Made by a program: the position numbers and the translations under genes | Notes under the pieces: model-generated | Database searches by the model: none | What the model was told of the DNA's origin: nothing | What the model saw: only the letters and a program-made list of their open reading frames with translations | Source: Desmodus rotundus | Taxonomy: Eukaryota; Chordata; Mammalia; Chiroptera; Phyllostomidae | Length of the DNA: 64,000 nt | Assembly: GCF_022682495.2 (NCBI RefSeq) | Contig: NC_071394.1 | Location: 31,282,470 to 31,346,469 of the forward strand | Direction: 5' to 3' | In this document: positions 62,385-64,000 of the stretch, piece after piece | Numbering within the stretch: position 1 is the first letter of the stretch | Layout of the letters: each line of letters begins with the position of its first letter

Positions 62385-63329
62385 ACAATTTTATCCACAG
62401 TTTTGCTTTCTGTGGTTTTAGGTACCCATGGTCAACTGTGGTACAAAAGTATTAAATGGAAAATTCCAGAAATAATTCATAAGTTTTAAATTCTGTGCCG
62501 TTCTGAATAGCATGATGAAATCTCCTGCCCTCCCACTCCATCCCATCTGGGACATGAATCATTCCTTTGTCCAGAGTATTCCTGCTCCCTTAGTCTCTTA
62601 GCAGCCCTCCACCTTATCAGATCGACTGTCACAGTGTCCTATAACCCTTATTTTGCAAAAATTATGGAATATGAGCTTTGATGGAATACCCCGTTAAAGT
62701 CGCCCAGATGATCACCAAAGGATTACAACCTCTGCAGCAACACCTCGATGAGTTAAAAGGAAACAACTTCCCATTACAATGTTCTCCCAAAAACTTTTGA
62801 CAAAAAAAAAAAAAAAAGAAAACAAAAAAACTTCAACTATTGAGGATCCCCAACCATCAACCTCAGCTGATCTTGACATCCAGTCACCAACATTGTCATG
62901 GCCCGATGATCTAGGAGTCCCCAAAGTGAATGACCCTCCTTGTATATTGTCAGAAGGTCCATCAATAGTAGCTTAGTGCTATGTCACAAGACCCATGTTA
63001 TTCATCTCACTCTATCCCCTCGTGTCAGCGTTGAATCACCTCACATCCTCATAAGAAGAAGAAGAAGGGTGAGGACAGTGCAGAAAGATATTTTGAGAGA
63101 GAGAGAGATCACATTCATATAACTTTTATTAGTTTATTGTTATAATTGTTTTATTTTATTAGTTATTGTTTATCTCTTACTATGCCTAATTTATAAATTA
63201 AACTTTATCACAGGTACGCATGAATAGGAAAAACACATGGTATATATAGGGGTCGGTACTATCTGCGGTTTCAGGCATCCACCGGGGGTCCTGAACTGGA
63301 TCCCCCTGGGATAAGGAAGGACTATTGTG
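62385..63329. mobile_element. Tigger (mariner/pogo-type) DNA transposon, internally deleted
   Basis: The left end (tatccacagttttgctttct, tgtggttttaggtacccatg) and the right end (ggttcaggcatccaccgggg-like, ccccctgggataaggaagga) form the familiar Tigger terminal inverted repeats. The phrases taaatggaaaattccagaaa and ttataaattaaactttatca match Tigger internal blocks. About 0.95 kb remain, so most of the transposase gene is gone. It seems nested in a MER5-like copy. Confidence 0.8.
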
Positions 63330-63339
63330 TATACATACT

Positions 63340-63450
63340 CCAGTTCCCATTTCCGGTAATTCAGTAGATCTGGGAAGGGACCTGGAAACTTATTTTTTTG
63401 TTTTGGTTTCTAAGTTTCTCAGTGATTCTGACATTCAGCTAGGTTGGGAA
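63340..63450 (+). mobile_element. MER5-like hAT fragment, right part of a split copy
   Basis: tccggtaattcagtagatct and tttctcagtgattctgacat match the MER5A 3' half, supporting a copy split by the Tigger element. Confidence 0.6.
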
Positions 63451-63539
63451 TCTCTTCTATCTGGAATTTGTCTTTAGTGTCCCCAATGGACCTTTTCTAA
63501 CATATCTGGGTATGCCTCTCTTCTGGGTGATCTGTTTTT

Positions 63540-64000
63540 GCTGAAGTTTTCCTCATTATTAAAATCTGGATTCCAGTGGCTTTCAACTTCCTCACTGCTT
63601 GGAGTGACCCTTGTCAAGGTCATTGTCACCTTTCTTTCTCATCTTGCTCAACAGCTGAATAACCTCAGACCTCTTAGCTTGAAGGACACTCAATGTCTCA
63701 TTTCCACAATGTCAGGCTGTCCCACCTCTCAGATTTGTACTTTTCATCTCCTTGGCTGGAGATGAAAAGGTCTCACCTGCCTCACTCCTCAAGGTCTTGT
63801 ACTTGGAACTCTGGCTGGGCTCTTTTCTGCCAGGTCTGAACTTTGTCCTTAGGTGATCTCATTTAGGCAGTTGGCTTTAAGTATTATCTTTATGCTGATG
63901 GATTTACAGTTTCACCCCTGACCTTCATCCAGAGCTGCCTACTTGACATCTCCATTGGATATCTCACAGGCACCTAAAACTTAACATGCTTTATTTAAAC
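63540..64000 (+). mobile_element. L2 ORF-derived region, continues past the window
   Basis: The phrases cccttgtcaaggtcattgtc, gcctacttgacatctccatt and cttaacatgctttatttaaa, with tattatctttatgctgatgg between them, follow the L2 reverse-transcriptase ORF in order. The tatgctgatg block corresponds to the catalytic YADD-type region, but frames are broken. Confidence 0.78.

Overview
This window is vertebrate nuclear DNA, and the repeats point to a bat. It holds many copies of the tRNA-derived Ves SINE typical of bats, on both strands, in two sequence types and several with clean target-site duplications. L1, MIR, L2, MaLR, hAT, mariner and Tigger remnants add a general mammalian background. I cannot name the species.

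The only protein-coding gene I can support is ESRP1 (epithelial splicing regulatory protein 1, formerly RBM35A), on the minus strand. Fourteen coding exons run from the ATG at 40421-40423 down to 1128. All splice sites are GT-AG, the reading phases join without a break, and together the exons encode 657 residues. From my memory of the human protein (681 residues) only the last 24 or so residues and the 3' UTR are missing; they should lie past the left edge. The protein has an N-terminal domain (exons 1-5), three quasi-RRM RNA-binding domains (exons 7-8, 10 and 11-12), a Pro/Tyr/Ala-rich segment (exon 13) and a C-terminal piece that looks like the first half of a fourth qRRM (exon 14). Intron 4 (11.7 kb) has perfect U12-type splice signals. 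Exon 12 ends in two tandem GTAAGT donors 12 nt apart, which keep or drop four residues (CKLP).

Layout: 1-1127 is the start of intron 14. 1128-23670 holds exons 14 to 5, with intron 13 (1.3-11.0 kb) filled by a nested L1/Ves cluster. 23671-35386 is the U12 intron, containing a dead S100A10 retrocopy, an L1 3' end carrying an 87-bp mariner-like MITE, a hAT element, a MaLR LTR and CA repeats. 35387-40423 holds exons 4 to 1. The 5' end lies in a CpG island (about 39.0-41.6 kb) with several E-boxes of the kind bound by ZEB/Snail repressors. A second GC-rich block lies at 42.2-43.0 kb. From about 43 kb to 64 kb is intergenic: old L1, L2, MIR, hAT, Tigger and LTR fragments and Ves SINEs, with no gene I can support.

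Exon boundaries were read by eye, and the phase arithmetic closes for every exon. Repeat boundaries are approximate unless a target-site duplication is given. Family names for old repeats rest on recognition, not on a database search.
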